In this document: piece by piece, positions 1 through 12,310 of the stretch
How positions within the stretch are numbered: position 1 is the first letter of the stretch
Layout: each line of letters starts with the position of its first letter
NCBI GenBank assembly: GCA_006937955.1
Contig: SSNP01000106.1
Span: forward strand, 693,285-757,284
Source of the DNA: Pachypanchax playfairii
Taxonomy: Eukaryota; Chordata; Actinopteri; Cyprinodontiformes; Aplocheilidae
Direction of reading: 5' to 3'
DNA length: 64,000 nucleotides
Translations under genes and position numbers: made by a program
The notes under the pieces: generated by a model
Told to the model about the DNA's origin: nothing
The model's database searches: none
Seen by the model: only the letters and a program-made list of their open reading frames with translations

Positions 1-444
1 TAAAATGTGTTTAATGTATACACAATGTCCAGAATAATCTGAACAGGCTAGTATGGAATAACACAAGTGTGATTATTACATTTAAACTTAATTTAGATGG
101 AGGTATTAACTACAACTCAGTTTGATTTTTTTGTAAATAACATCGATCCTTCATGTTGTATGAAATCCGTTAATCTTATTCTTGCAGCTTGCTGATTTGT
201 TTTTGTATTAATTCAACTTTCAGCTGTGATATTTTTAGGAAACTTCAACATGTTTGTCTGTTTGGGTCCCTTTGAATTGTGCAGTACGGCATGCTAACCA
301 CACCATCACCTGAGCAGAGGAAATCCAGACACAAGTCACACTAATGCTCATGATAAGGTAAGGATGATTCAGGTTTGACATCGATGTGCATTAATTCACC
401 TTGTTACTTTTTTAATCTGGATGTCTGCTTTGTGTCTTTTCTAG
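1..444 (+). other. CCZ1: 5' leader region of CCZ1
   Basis: No coding exon is visible. A likely non-coding 5' exon ends at 357, where a GTAAGG donor follows. The next acceptor is the TTTTCTAG ending at 444, just before the start-codon exon. The 5' edge of the non-coding exon is not clear; a TGTGCAG around 280-285 could be its acceptor, which would place further 5' exons before the window. Confidence 0.45.
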
Positions 445-451
445 TCCCAAA

Positions 452-3400
452 ATGGCCTCAGGAGGGCAAGAGAAACAGTACACCCCATGCCTTTTGAGTT
501 TTTTTATTTACAACCCTACGTTTGGACCGCGGGAAGGAGAAGTGAGCATTGCATCATCTTCAGGACCTTTTATGTGATTTACCTCACTTATTTGTAAAGC
601 CTCTTCCTAAATCTGTTTTTTCTTAGGAGGAGAAAAAGATTTTGTTTTACCATCCAAGTGATGTTGAGAAGAATGAGAAGATCCGAAATGTGGGTCTGTG
701 TGAAGCCATCGTACAGTTCACCAGGTACAGTGAAGCAGTGTGTTTTTATTTGTTTGGATGTATTTTTGTATGAAGATAATAGATCGCGCTGCATTCTTGG
801 AAAGTTTGAGCTCATTCAAATAATTTAAGGTCAGAAAAGAAGTATTTTTATTTTTGAATCAGGAAATGTTGAAGTGGTCAGATTTTAACCTCCTACTGGA
901 ACCAGCCACTAGGGGGCGCTTCTTTTGTTTTAGTTTCAGCTTTGTTGTGCTTTTAGATGTTTTGTTTAGATATTCATTATGCAGTTGGAATAAATTGCGA
1001 GTTGTCAGTTTGAAATTAGAGGATGACACAGCAGGGAAATGTTGCAATAAGTGGCCCAATGAGCAGCGATAAAGTCTCAGACTGTGAGAAAAACCACCAA
1101 ATAATCATCTTCTATTTTCTTTACCTCCACCGCTTCCTCCTTCCAGGACGTTCTGTCCAACAAAACCAGCAAAGTCCTTGCACACACAGAAGAACCGGCA
1201 GTTTTTCTTTGAGCCTGAGGAAAATTTCTGGATCGTCATGGTACGAGAACCTTCCAGTTTTTTTTTTCTATTTCTCTGTTTTTGTTGTTTATTTTGTTGC
1301 TTCGCCTCTTTAATTTCTTTTTGCTTTCTCGTTTTTCACTCGCATTCCTCAGGTGGTTCGAAACCCGATGATCGAAAAGCCAAGCAAAGATGGTAAACCT
1401 CCCACGGTAGAGTATCAGGAAGATGAAATACTTGTGAGTATACTTGCAGAATTTTACATTAAATAAAAGTTTTTAGCAGATTATTTACTACGACCTTGTT
1501 TTATTTTAGGATACAGTTTATGGTGCGGTTGTAAGGCAGTGCTACAGTATGTACAAGGTGAGTTTTAGAATTAAATGACGCCGTTATTCGAACCTCACAC
1601 CACCACCTGAAGATTTTCTACCTTCATGATTCAACACTTCCCGTTTTTCTCGTCTTTTAGCTCTTCAATGGCACATTTTGTCGAGCAATGGAAGCTGGAG
1701 GAGTGGAACTGCTTATCCAGAAGCTTGAAAAGTTCTTCTACAGGGTAAATGTGTTCATTTGTTGCTAGGCGGAGATTTGTTTTAGCTTATTTTGGAGATT
1801 CTTGGCGTGAACAAACGGTCTCCGACGGAGTGTGTCCGTTTACTTTGGTATCGTTTGCATGGTTGTTTAAATAGCCTGACAGTTGATGTTTTCACAAGGA
1901 CTGAGATCCATTTGTGATAATTGGACAGAGACGACACTGCACATGTGTAAATATTCATAAAAAACTGAAGGTGTTTGCAGTCATGACTGATTTCTTCTTC
2001 TCTGGAACAGTGAAACTCTAGGCTCAACCACTCCCATAAAAAGTTAAAAATGTTACTTCTACTTAGGGAATACCTTAAACTGAAACAGATTTCCCTGTCT
2101 GTGGTGTAATCGAACCTGTCCAAGGTTCGATTTCAGTCTTTCTTATCCTCTCGGTGGTGGAAGAGTCTCTGCATCACATCAGAGTTTCTAATTCCGCTTT
2201 CTTTGTTGGATCGTAAACAAGCACGTGTAGGCTGTAAACTAACCCCGTTTTCCTCTGTCTCCTTTTTGTCTTTTGTTTGTGTGTGTCCACATGTGGTTTT
2301 ACAGTATCTACAGACCCTCCACCTGCAGTCCTGTGACCTGCTGGATGTATTTGGAGGCATCAGCTTCTTCCCTCTGGACAAGATGACCTACCTGAAGATT
2401 CAGTCTTTTGTAAACCGAGTTGAGGAGAGTCTCAACCTGATCAAATACACAGCCTTCCTCTACAATGACCAGCTCATATGGTGAACACTTGTTGAACTAA
2501 TCCTCCCTCTCTCAAAGCTGACAACTCCCACAACCTTAAACAACCTTCAGCATGTTTGTTTGCAACCACACACAGTGATAAAATCCCTGCATTAACATGT
2601 GCAAACCCATAACTGAATAAACAGGTGCTTTCAAACATCACCCTAATCTGGATTGTGTTGCATTTTATCCCTTTAGTTTGTACTTTTTTTTTTTTTTTTT
2701 TTAATCTAACTGTTGGGTCGTACCTGTTTGTGTGTGCAGGAGTGGCCTGGAGCAAGACGATATGAGGATCCTGTACAAGTATCTGACCACCTCGCTGTTC
2801 CCCAGGCACTCCGAACCAGAGGTAGATGGAGTTACAGTGGGGCAAAAAAGTATTTAGTCAGCCACCAATTGTGTAAGTTCTCCCACTTAAAAAGATCAGA
2901 GAGGCCTGTAATTTTCATCATAGGTATACCTCAACTATGAGAGACAAAATGAGGAAAAAAAATCCAGAAAATCACATTGTCTGATTTTTAAAGAATTTAT
3001 TTGCAAATTATGGTGGAAAATAAGTATTTGGTCACCTACAAACAAGTAAGATTTCTGGCTTTCACAGACCTGTAACTTCTTTAAGAGGCTCCTCGGTCCT
3101 CCACTCGTTACCTGTATTAATGGCACCTGTGTGAACTCGTTATCAGTATAAAAGACACCTGTCCACAACCTCAAACAGTCACGCTCCAAACTCCACTATG
3201 GCCAAGACCAAAGAGCTGTCAAAGGACCCCAGAAACAAAATTGTAGACCTTCACCAGGCTGGGAAGACTGAATCTGCAATAGGTAAGCAGCTTGGTGTGA
3301 AGAAATCAACTGTGGGAGCAATTATTAGAAAATGGAAGACATACAAGACCACTGATAATCTCCCTCGATCTGGGGCTCCACGCAAGATCTCACCCCGTGG

Positions 3401-6400
3401 GGTCAAAATGATCACAAGAACGGTGAGCAAAAATCCCAGAACCACACGGAGGGACCTAGTGAATGACCTGCAGAGAGCTGGGACCAAAGTAACAAAGGCT
3501 ACCATCAGTAACACACTACGCCGCCAGGGACTCAAATCCTGCAGTGCCAGACGTGTCCCCCTGCTGAAGCCAGGACACGTCCAGGCCCGTCTGCGGTTTG
3601 CTAGAGAGCATTTGGATGATCCAGAAGAGGATTGGGAGAACATCATATGGTCAGATGAAACCAAAATAGAACTTTTTGGTAGAAACTCAACTTGTCGTGT
3701 TTGGAGGGGAAAGAATGCTGAGTTGGATCCAAAGAACACCATACCTACCGTAAAGCATGGGGGTGGAAACATCATGCTTTGGGGCTGTTTTTCTGCAAGG
3801 GGACCAGGACGACTGATCCGTGTAAAGGAAAGAATGAATGGGGCCATGTATCGTAAGATTTTGAGTGAAAACCTCCTTCCATCAGCAAGGGCATTGAAAA
3901 TGAGACGTGGCTGGGTCTTTCAGCATGACAATGATCCCAAACACACCGCCCGGGCAACGAAGGAGTGGCTTCGTAAGAAGCATTTCAAGGTCCTGGAGTG
4001 GCCTAGCCAGTCTCCAGATCTCAACCCCATAGAAAATCTCTGGAGGGAGTTGAAAGTCCGTGTTGCCCAGCGTCAGCCCCAAAACATCACTGCTCTAGAG
4101 GAGATCTGCATGGAGGAATGGGCCAAAATACCAGCAACAGTGTGTGAAAACCTTGTGAAGACTTACAGAAAACGTTTGACCTCTGTCATTGCCAACAAAG
4201 GCTATATAACAAAGTATTGAGATTAACTTTTGTTATTGACCAAATACTTATTTTCCACCATAATTTGCAAATAAATTCTTTAAAAATCAGACAATGTGAT
4301 TTTCTGGATTTTTTTTCCTCATTTTGTCTCTCATAGTTGAGGAAAATTACAGGCCTCTCTGATCTTTTTAAGTGGGAGAACTTACACAATTGGTGGCTGA
4401 CTAAATACTTTTTTGCCCCACTGTATCAGAGTCGCACAATGAAGAGAAGCTAATTATGTCATAATTTAGATTACAAAGTTTGAACTTGACATTCTTCACA
4501 TGTGAAATATTAACTAAATCTGATGCACAGCTTGGAACTTTTTCTGTTTTCTCTCTCTTTTCTCATCCCAGTTGGCTGGCAGGGACTCACCTCTGAGGCC
4601 AGAAGTTGCAGGAAATCTGTTGCATTATGGGAGGTAAATCCCTGATCCTGTCTGTGTGCACACCTGTTTTTTTTTTTTTTTTCATAGATATAATCCTGAA
4701 CTTTGCAGTGTGTGGAAACGTGTCATTTCTGAGCCATCATGTCCCAAACACACCAAGACACACAAAGATGGATGTGCAAATTAATTTCAAGAGATACATT
4801 CATGTAAATAGCAAAAAAATCATAAGCTAACTCTGTTGTTAGCAGAGTTAGCTGCTACGTTCTGTCTGCAGCTGGAGAAAGTTTGTTTCAGTGAATTTCT
4901 GGAACACGTCCAAGTAACTGGTGACTCGTCATGAGACAGCATCATGCCATCAAACACACTGAGCTCCCTTGATGAGACAAACTGAATTATAAAGGGTTGG
5001 AAATAGTCTTGAGAAATCTGTTTGAGACACAGCTCGTGTCTCTAATTAGCGCTTTCTTTTATGTTATGTCACTTAGTTTAACAGACTCCTGATTATATTT
5101 CTGTATCTGTTTATTTAAACAATTTTCCATCAATAATCTTTCCATCCATTGACAAATTACAAGTTATTTCAATAAATTTTGATTTTTGGGTCGTAAACTG
5201 GACACAGGATCGTAATGTGGAAGTTGTCGCCCCCTAGTGGTTGGCTGCAGGATCATTTTAAACTCTCCCATGTAAAGGAAATTAACTTTTTTTTTTACAA
5301 AAACAAAAATTTCTCTGTGTTTGCTGCTGTTGGTTCAAATATTAATTTTTATAACGTGTAAGTGTAATGAATTAATTGACGCTTAAAACAGAATGTTTTT
5401 ACTGAAGCAGCTGTAAACAGGATGTATGTTGTACAACTTTATTGACAGTCTGTAGTTTCTATCAATTCTGAATAATTCTGAATCCAGTAGATTTTCTTGT
5501 TTCATAGTTTTTAACTTGTTCTTTTTGTCCTTCCAGGTTTTTAACAGGACCGACTAACCTCAAAGATCCTGAGGCTAAAATCAGATTTCCAAAAATATTT
5601 GTAACAGCAGAAGACGGGTACGAGGAGCTGCATCTGATCGTTTATAAGGTGTGTAAGTTTATTCAACAGCGGAGGAGGAGGTTTTATTTTTTCGTATGAT
5701 TCTCCTGTAATCTGTGACGGGAGGATTTGTGTTCTTGTTTTGATTAACAGTAGATTTAGGGTGAAGTATTCCTCTGCTCCATCCATGAACATTCAGGATT
5801 AAACAGCTCAATTTTAAAATGAACCACGTTCCAGTCTGATCATCACATTAATGTGATTTCTGACCTTTGCGACCCAGATTCTGTTTGTAACCTGCACTGA
5901 TATAATTGTTTTTCCCCGTCAGGCTATGAGCGCTGCAGCTTGTTTTATGATCAATGGTAATTGTAAAAGCCCTTTTAAATTCATCCTTCTGTACATTTAT
6001 TATTTTGACCTGTTTATTGTTGGTAACTGACTTCTTGCTCTCTTGTGTTGTTCTCAAGCCTCTGCAGAGCTGACGAGGGAGTTCTGCGAACAGCTGGACA
6101 GCTTGGTGGGCCCTCAGCTTACGCTGCTGGCATCAGATATATGTGAACAGTTCACCATCAACCGCAGGATATCTGGGTCAGTGTCGAAGCAGTGATGACG
6201 GGTTTTACCTGAGGGTTAGAACATTGTGTTTGGCCCTGTCCCAATATCCGCACTTGCGCACTTCAAATGCGCGTTCCCGATGAGGGGCGCAAGTGTGTAG
6301 GGTGTCCCAGTTCTCCAAGAGTGGAGAGTCGTGCCCTTGGCTCCGCCCCTTTCGAACGCTTGATCCGCACTTCACCGAAGCCCGCATCAGTGCAGACTTC

Positions 6401-9400
6401 AGTGAAGGGTATTACCCACAATGCATTGCTGCATGTGAATTTTGATGATAGAAGAAGAATGTGGAGAAATGGCTGAACCATCCAGACCAAAAAACGTTTT
6501 CTCAAGTGTAGACTACAAATAATCAGTATTTTATTTTATTGTCTAGATGTGTAATTACAATCGATTGATTCTCTTTTGGAAAGATGTGTCACATATCTGA
6601 TAAAAAATATAATTAATTAATAACGGTACTGACGTGTGTTTTCGGACATGATACGCTAACAGTTTAATCACTTATTCTGTTTTATACACCTCCTTTGGTT
6701 CCTGCGCTTCATTCTCCTCAAAATAATAATTTTTTGTTTGAGTTTTAAAATAATTTCTAGTATGAAAATAGCACAAACAGCAACCAGTACTGCCATTTTG
6801 GTTGTCATGGAGATAGAGTAGTGCTCGCTGTCCCAATACTGCTATTTGTGCGCACTTGTTCACTACACACTTCGAACCGTTATGTGTCCTTCTGCTAAGT
6901 GCACTTCGTGGAAGACCGTAGGGTGCGGGGCGGGTATTGGGACAGGGCCTTAGTCTTCAGAAGTTACTGCAGTCATCTGAAAGCAGTTTGGTTACAAGTC
7001 GACCTTTGAACAGTAGGAAGGTGGAGACATCGTCACATATTTAGCCGAGTTTTTGAAGCCTGCACGAGCGACTTTTCTATTCTGATCAGTTTTTTTGTGT
7101 ATTTCTGCATTTTGTATACATTTGTATTTAAAATTTGAGGACGGTTTTATTAGGCGACAGTTTTTTGTGCAGCAGATTGGAGCAATAGATTCACACTATG
7201 ATACACAAAAGATCAGCAACAATAAAAGACGGAAAGTCAATTTTTAACAAGAGCTGCTGCAGTCAGAGAAAATGTTCTATTTTTAATTTGTATTTTATTC
7301 TCAGAGATTTCCTGGAGATGTTGGGATTTGATCTGTCTTTAGAGTTAAACCTCTGTCTATTTAATTAATTAACATATATAAGTTATTATTCTGATAATTA
7401 AATAAATGTGGATTTTAATATTTTTATCGTTATTGTGTTAAATAACAGATGACGTTGTGATCCAGAGTAAAAATCCTCCTTTTACTCGTTTCTAGAATTT
7501 TCTTAAGCATCTGATCAATTCAAGGGTTGAAAATGGCGAAAACACCTGCAGACAGATTAAATGTTGATTCACCAAGATTCTATAAAGATTTTATAAAGTC
7601 AAATTAGTTTTAAAACAAATAACTAGTGTAATAAATCTAAACTAGAAGGGGCGTTTGTGTGTCTGGAATTTTCCCCTCTGGCTCAACGTTCTTGGTGTCT
7701 GGATCGCTGATGTCACTCCACCAAGCACACAGTGATGGATACGACTCTATTATTACTGGATATCACTGTGGCACTACTTAGTGGTAACTCAAGCAGCACA
7801 GCATTAAGGACTGGCATCCTGGTCCACGCTCCTTTAACCCCAGCTGTTAGCTTCAGACAGGTACTGCTCTGTAATCTAAATCCAGCCTTGGCAATTTGAT
7901 TGACTCTTTGCAATCAGCTTAGTGAAGAATACGTTGAATAAATAATGAGGGTCCAAATTCCTCAGCTGGCACTCGGGCCTCTGTCCTGAATTTGACTTGG
8001 TAATTATACACATTATTGATTAAAAACTGGCTTTGTGGCCTTTATGAAGAAGATTCACACACTCGTTCAGTTTTGTTCCTTTTTTTAATTAATTTGTCTG
8101 ATTTGTGATATTTTTTTTGTCCCTTTCAGACCAGAGAAGGAGCCTCAGTTTAAGTTCATCTACTTTAACCACATGAACCTGGCGGAGAAAAGCACCATTC
8201 ATATGAGAAAAACCGCCAGCGTTTGTCTTACCTCGGTTCATCCTGACCTCATGAAGATTCTCGGAGACATCAACTGTGACTTTGCGAGGTAAAAGCAGGA
8301 AACGCCAACCTTTTAAATCTGTTTTTAGAATGAACAAACCTCCTCCTTATTTCTTTAGGTATTTATTTTTGGTAATAACTGACTAAAAAGTTTTTGTTCC
8401 ATTGATGTTTTTCCCAAGTTGATCCATTTTGGTTAAAGAAACTTTAGACCATCTTCAGAGGAAACACCTGACCGTGTTTTTAGATCTCACACATCCTGCA
8501 TTTTGTTGTATTTTTGTAAACCGATTTTTTTTCTGTCTGTGGCATTTACATCTGTTCAGTAACAATTCCTCTTTTTGAGCTGATGCTGCTTTTTATTTTA
8601 ACCTGCTTAAAGCAGCTGTAAGGAGTTTGAAATTTTGCGATCGCCCCGTCAGGCCAAACGCGTAACAGCAGCCTTAACGGTAAGCTCGTGCATGAGGCGC
8701 GTGTGCTGTACGTGCACTCGCAGCTGAGTTAGTCCTGTATTCGACAATTTACAGATTTGCAGGCATGACTTCGACTGAGATAATAAACGTGATGATATTT
8801 AAACCAAATCAGCTGTGAGCACGTCAGGCAGCTTAAAAATGTTTCTACAACAGGAAATATGTGGAAACTCCTGGAAGCATCAACTTTTCATGGACTCAGA
8901 TAAGCGTTTGACTCACATGCAGAACTCAGGCTGGACTCAGATTTCAGAGTTGTTAAAGAGACCATTTCATACAAATTTCAGGACTTTGTGGTTATTTCTT
9001 AAGTATTAACCAGTAATATGAAACATTTTATATCTAAAAAACGTCAGGAAACACTGATTAACAGACCTTTCAATCTGTCTGCGTTGAAATTTGTGTGTTT
9101 CCGGCTCCTTCCGTCAGGCCTCAAGCAGCAGCTCGTTCATATTCATTGTTCGAATTTGCTGGAATCTGATTGGCTAACAAACTAGCCTATGAGAGCAATG
9201 CATACTGTTTCCTGCCCCGCTGCGCATGGTAACATCAGACGTTGTGTCTTCCTGTTTGCTACGTCTTATGCTAACAGCTTTTAGCCAGCAGCATGCTAGG
9301 TGTGGTTTCAACTGCAGGAGCTGATGAAAACTAACGAACAAAGGAGTTGTGATGAAACAGATACAGGCCGTTAGAACTCGTGTTTTATCACCATCTTGAG

Positions 9401-10823
9401 TAGTTTCAGAGATAAAAACTGAAAGAGAAGGTAAGAAGGTAAGAACTTGAAGGTAAGAACACCTGTGGAGCTAAAATATTCAACAGAAACCTCAGAAAAA
9501 CTGTTTTTAATGGAAGGGCCTCTTTAATCAGAGAGAAATACTCTCAGGATCAGACATCAGTAACTCCAGGACAAATTTCTGCTGGATTTTGGTTCTTTTC
9601 TGTCTCTCCTTCTCCTGCTCTGATCTGACTGTTTAATGTTCATTTACATCTACAATGACACTGAGTCTGACTGTGTTTGATCAGCAGAACTCTCTTCATA
9701 TTGCCTCTTCTCATGAGTTGGTTTCTCATTCTGAAACAGAAATGATAGATTCTATAATTTTCTTCTTTCTGCCACAGTAAATCACTTTGTTTATATCTCC
9801 CATTCCTGCATTTTGTCACTTCCGGTAAATGTGCCTTCCTCAGACTTGGGCATTGAGACGCCATAAATCTGCATATTTGAGACTTTATTTCTGGAAATCT
9901 GCACATTTTGTTTTATGTAGAAAAGTGTCCACAGGGCGCAAATGGACTATTAATAGAAAGAAGTAAAATTATATAAAAATCACATGTCAGAGACACTTTA
10001 AATTATCATATTTGTATTTTAATCTCTTGTCACTATTTATTAAGCTGTAGAAAATGTTTTAAAGAGAATTTTCATGTGTGGTGCTCGTAAATAGATGCAC
10101 CAGTTGGGAAATCGACGTCCTGCTTTGTAAAAACTTTGATCTCGTGCACTAAGAGCTGACGCACAAAATTAGCATCAGTTGCAGCGACTCAAGTTGTTTT
10201 TCAAATAGAAGAAAGTGTTTCTTGAGTTCCAGTTATCTTGATTACAGTTTTACATTTAAGGTTTTATATCAAAAACCAAAAAGAAAGTACATATATGTAT
10301 TTAACGCCATGCTTGCCACTGTACCGGACTAGGGATCGTCAATTTTACATCAATACCAGCAAGTTATACATCGTTGGAAAGCATTTCTTCTCAATAAAAA
10401 TGTCCAAAACATAATTTTTATGCCAACCAGTCACCCTAAAAACGTAAGAGCTTAAGCTGGCAGCAATTTAGGTATGGAAGCTTTTGTGTGCAAGCTCTAA
10501 AGAGGTGGATGTTATGGGGTTAAAGGTTGTTTGCTGTCTTCCAGGGTGGATGAAGATGAAGAAATTATTGTAAAAGCTATGACTGACTACTGGGTAGTCG
10601 GCAAGAAGTCAGACCAGAGGGAGCTGTACGTGATCCTGAATCAGAAAAATGCCAATCTGATTGAAGTTAACGGTACGTTTTCTTCATCGGACAGTCAGTG
10701 AATATGTTTCATTCACCTGAATATAAGCTGTAATTCTCCATCTCATCCATTTCTTTGTCTTTTGCAGAGGAGGTTAAGAGACTCTGTGCGACGCAGTTCA
10801 ACAACATTTTTTTCTTGGACTGA
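452..10823 (+). CDS. CCZ1: CCZ1, vacuolar fusion protein (15 coding exons)
   Basis: CCZ1 pairs with MON1 as the guanine-nucleotide exchange factor for RAB7, driving early-to-late endosome maturation and autophagosome-lysosome fusion (family knowledge). Coding exons: 452-541, 627-724, 1147-1240, 1353-1433, 1510-1557, 1661-1744, 2305-2480, 2740-2821, 4572-4633, 5537-5648, 5923-5956, 6059-6176, 8130-8288, 10545-10672, 10768-10823. They join in phase to about 473 codons, close to the human length of 482. Recognisable segments are the N-terminal longin region (LLSFFIYNPTFGPREGE), FFFEPEENFWIVM, and the conserved C-terminus KSDQRELYVILNQKNANLIE followed by CATQFNNIFFLD and TGA. The start is the first ATG after the acceptor at 444 and gives MASGGQEKQ. 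Introns 8, 12 and 13 carry transposons. A polyadenylation signal lies at 10900. Confidence 0.96.
2835..4423 (+). mobile_element. Tc1/mariner transposon, apparently complete
   Basis: The element begins CAGTGGGGCAAAAAAG and ends with the exact inverse, flanked by TA duplications at 2833-2834 and 4424-4425. The terminal inverted repeats run for about 200 bp and are nearly identical; the main difference is about 13 extra bases near 2922 in the left copy. An uninterrupted 340-codon transposase lies between them. It sits in CCZ1 intron 8, starting 13 bases after the exon 8 boundary. Tight TIR similarity and an open transposase suggest recent insertion. Confidence 0.95.
3198..4220 (+). CDS. Tc1-type DD34E transposase, 340 aa, intact
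   Basis: This cut-and-paste transposase binds the element's terminal inverted repeats and inserts at TA. The N-terminal paired-like helix-turn-helix covers about residues 8-46 (AIGKQLGVKKSTVGAIIRKW). A second helix-turn-helix covers about 65-112, with a GAPRKISPRG linker before it. The catalytic triad reads D153 (WSDETKIELFG), D244 (FQHDNDPKHT) and E279 (SPDLNPIENLW). D244 and E279 are separated by 34 residues, as expected for DD34E. The family glycine-rich stretch (KHGGGNIMLWGCFS) is present. There is no stop or frameshift and the length is normal for the family. The ORF is on the same strand as the host gene CCZ1. Whether it is expressed or active cannot be told from sequence alone. Confidence 0.95.
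   Translation: MAKTKELSKDPRNKIVDLHQAGKTESAIGKQLGVKKSTVGAIIRKWKTYKTTDNLPRSGAPRKISPRGVKMITRTVSKNPRTTRRDLVNDLQRAGTKVTKATISNTLRRQGLKSCSARRVPLLKPGHVQARLRFAREHLDDPEEDWENIIWSDETKIELFGRNSTCRVWRGKNAELDPKNTIPTVKHGGGNIMLWGCFSARGPGRLIRVKERMNGAMYRKILSENLLPSARALKMRRGWVFQHDNDPKHTARATKEWLRKKHFKVLEWPSQSPDLNPIENLWRELKVRVAQRQPQNITALEEICMEEWAKIPATVCENLVKTYRKRLTSVIANKGYITKY
6232..6955. mobile_element. Short inverted-repeat element (MITE-like), CCZ1 intron 12
   Basis: The left end GGCCCTGTCCCAATA is matched by its inverse TATTGGGACAGGGCC at the right end, about 720 bp apart. Further inverted similarity follows inside ('gtgtcccag', 'gcgcacttg'). There is no transposase ORF, so it is non-autonomous. The flanking bases (TTT and TTA) do not give a clean target duplication, so the superfamily is unresolved; PIF/Harbinger-like is possible. 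Confidence 0.65.
8953..9527 (+). repeat. Interspersed element with TTAAAGAGGCC ends, copy A
   Basis: This copy of about 575 bp in CCZ1 intron 13 begins TTAAAGAG and ends GGGCCTCTTTAA, an inverted pair. Internal landmarks such as 'ctgattggctaacaaactag' recur at 39878-40458 and 54283-54570. It has no coding capacity and is best read as a non-autonomous DNA transposon. Confidence 0.75.
10301..10523. mobile_element. Possible piggyBac-like MITE (TTAA-flanked)
   Basis: A segment of about 220 bp starts TTAACGCCAT and ends ATGGGGTTAA. That gives TTAA at both edges and short, imperfect inverted ends (CGCCAT and CCCCAT), the signature of piggyBac-type insertions. It ends about 20 bp before the acceptor of CCZ1 exon 14. 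The short ends make this tentative. Confidence 0.4.
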
Positions 10824-10899
10824 GCAACACAAAAAAAATCCAATCTGCATCACGGGATTTCAGTGACAGCATCAGCGTAATGCAATAATTGCATTGGAA

Positions 10900-10905
10900 A
10901 ATAAA
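10900..10905 (+). terminator. CCZ1 polyadenylation signal AATAAA
   Basis: A canonical AATAAA lies 77 bases after the CCZ1 stop codon and is followed by T/GT-rich sequence. It is the first such signal in the 3' UTR. Confidence 0.7.
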
Positions 10906-11618
10906 CAATGTTATTCAAAAGCTCTCTCACAAAGTTTTCTTTTAATTTAACCTACAAAAATTGTAAAAGTTTTCTTGTAATTAACTGTAAAAATGCAGCT
11001 TTGCCTGTATGTTTACTTCATTTGGCTTTCTTTGTACATACTGTAAGATTTTAACTGATTTTTCTCCCTATTTTTGTTTTTTCTAATGAACAAATCATGA
11101 TTATTTAAAAACTGACATGCAGAACATGGTTTTCCTTAATTTAATTTGATGATCAGTGATTATTTGAATGCATTTTTCATGTCAAAAATATTGTGGTTTG
11201 CAGAGAAAGGCACTATATTGAAATAAATTAAGAAGTAATTTCCTTTTGTGTAGAAAATATTTATTTTTACAGGGTTTTTGGTTTCTGAAACAAACGCAGG
11301 TTTGTGAAAATCTGCTATGCCTGGATTATATTGAGCCATAAATGACTAAAGTTTTATGGTGTATTTTATTTTAAACAGGAACAGAGTGTAACTTTGTGCA
11401 TTATTTCAAGGTATATATTTTAATCATTTCATTTTTAATCAGGAAATTGGTCTTTTTATATGAACAGATTAAAGAAATTAAATTGTTTTGAAGATTATGA
11501 TGAATTTGCGCTTGCTCCAAGGGTAGGTTTGGGTTCGTTCCTTTGTGTTCAGCCGGGTGGTGACCCGTGTAGAAGTAATGAAGAGCTGGGAGGGAGGAGT
11601 TTACCCCGGGAACATTAT

Positions 11619-12310
11619 GAATCAGAATCAAGTTTATTTGGTAAATTCTGTTATACAAACAAGAAATTTGGTCCCAGCTCAGTTTCCACATTTACAGACA
11701 GACATCTAGACAGTGTTGGACACATACGAGAAACATGAGCAGCGTTTTACCACCATGAAAGTCTAGTTGGTGGTTTGAGGTCAGGTGGTGTACAGGTATT
11801 ATAAGATATTATTTTAAGATAGAAAAAGTAATTTCTTCCTTAAACATGTTTGTTTAACATGGTGACGGCCTGTGGGGAAAAAAACTGTTGATGAACCGTC
11901 AGAGGACGGACTTGATGACTGCTCTGTAGAAGTTCACCAGCAGCTCCTGCGGCAGGTGGAACTTCTTGAGCTGTTTGACTTCTTTTATGACTGTGTTTCA
12001 GGTCCTGGGTGATGGACGTCCCCAGAAACCTGAATGTGTCCACCATAGTGTATGATAATGGGGGACAGGGGTGGAGGCTCCTCCTGAAGTCCACTGTTAT
12101 TGCCACAGATTTTAGAGTGTTGAGGTTTCGATGGTTCCAACTACACAAGAGGAGCAGCTGCTCCACTTCCTGTAGAAGGTTGACTGACTGCATCATCTAT
12201 TGCCCTGTTAGTCCTGTCTGCAAACTGCAGGGGGTCCAACAGGGTCTTGTGATGGACTTCAGGTGGTGGAGAACAGTGGATGATCTCTATACAGATGGAA
12301 GGTGTGAAGG
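11619..12310 (-). repeat. Decayed L2/Rex-type LINE 3' end
   Basis: On the minus strand a degenerate reverse-transcriptase C-terminus reads VDFRR, then TFRFLGTSITQDLKHS, then a frameshifted stretch resembling the family's LLVNFYRAVIKS. The 3' end at low coordinates is AATAAACTTGATTCTGATTC, the microsatellite-like tail seen on fish L2/CR1-type LINEs. Several stops and shifts make it non-functional. The adjoining 10906-11618 and 12311-12880 are AT-rich intergenic sequence in which I recognise nothing. Confidence 0.65.

Noticed and set aside
3251..3847. 198-aa minus-strand ORF opposite the Tc1 transposase
   Set aside because: It is a mirror of the real transposase frame, with no domain-like content; the plus-strand ORF explains the conservation.
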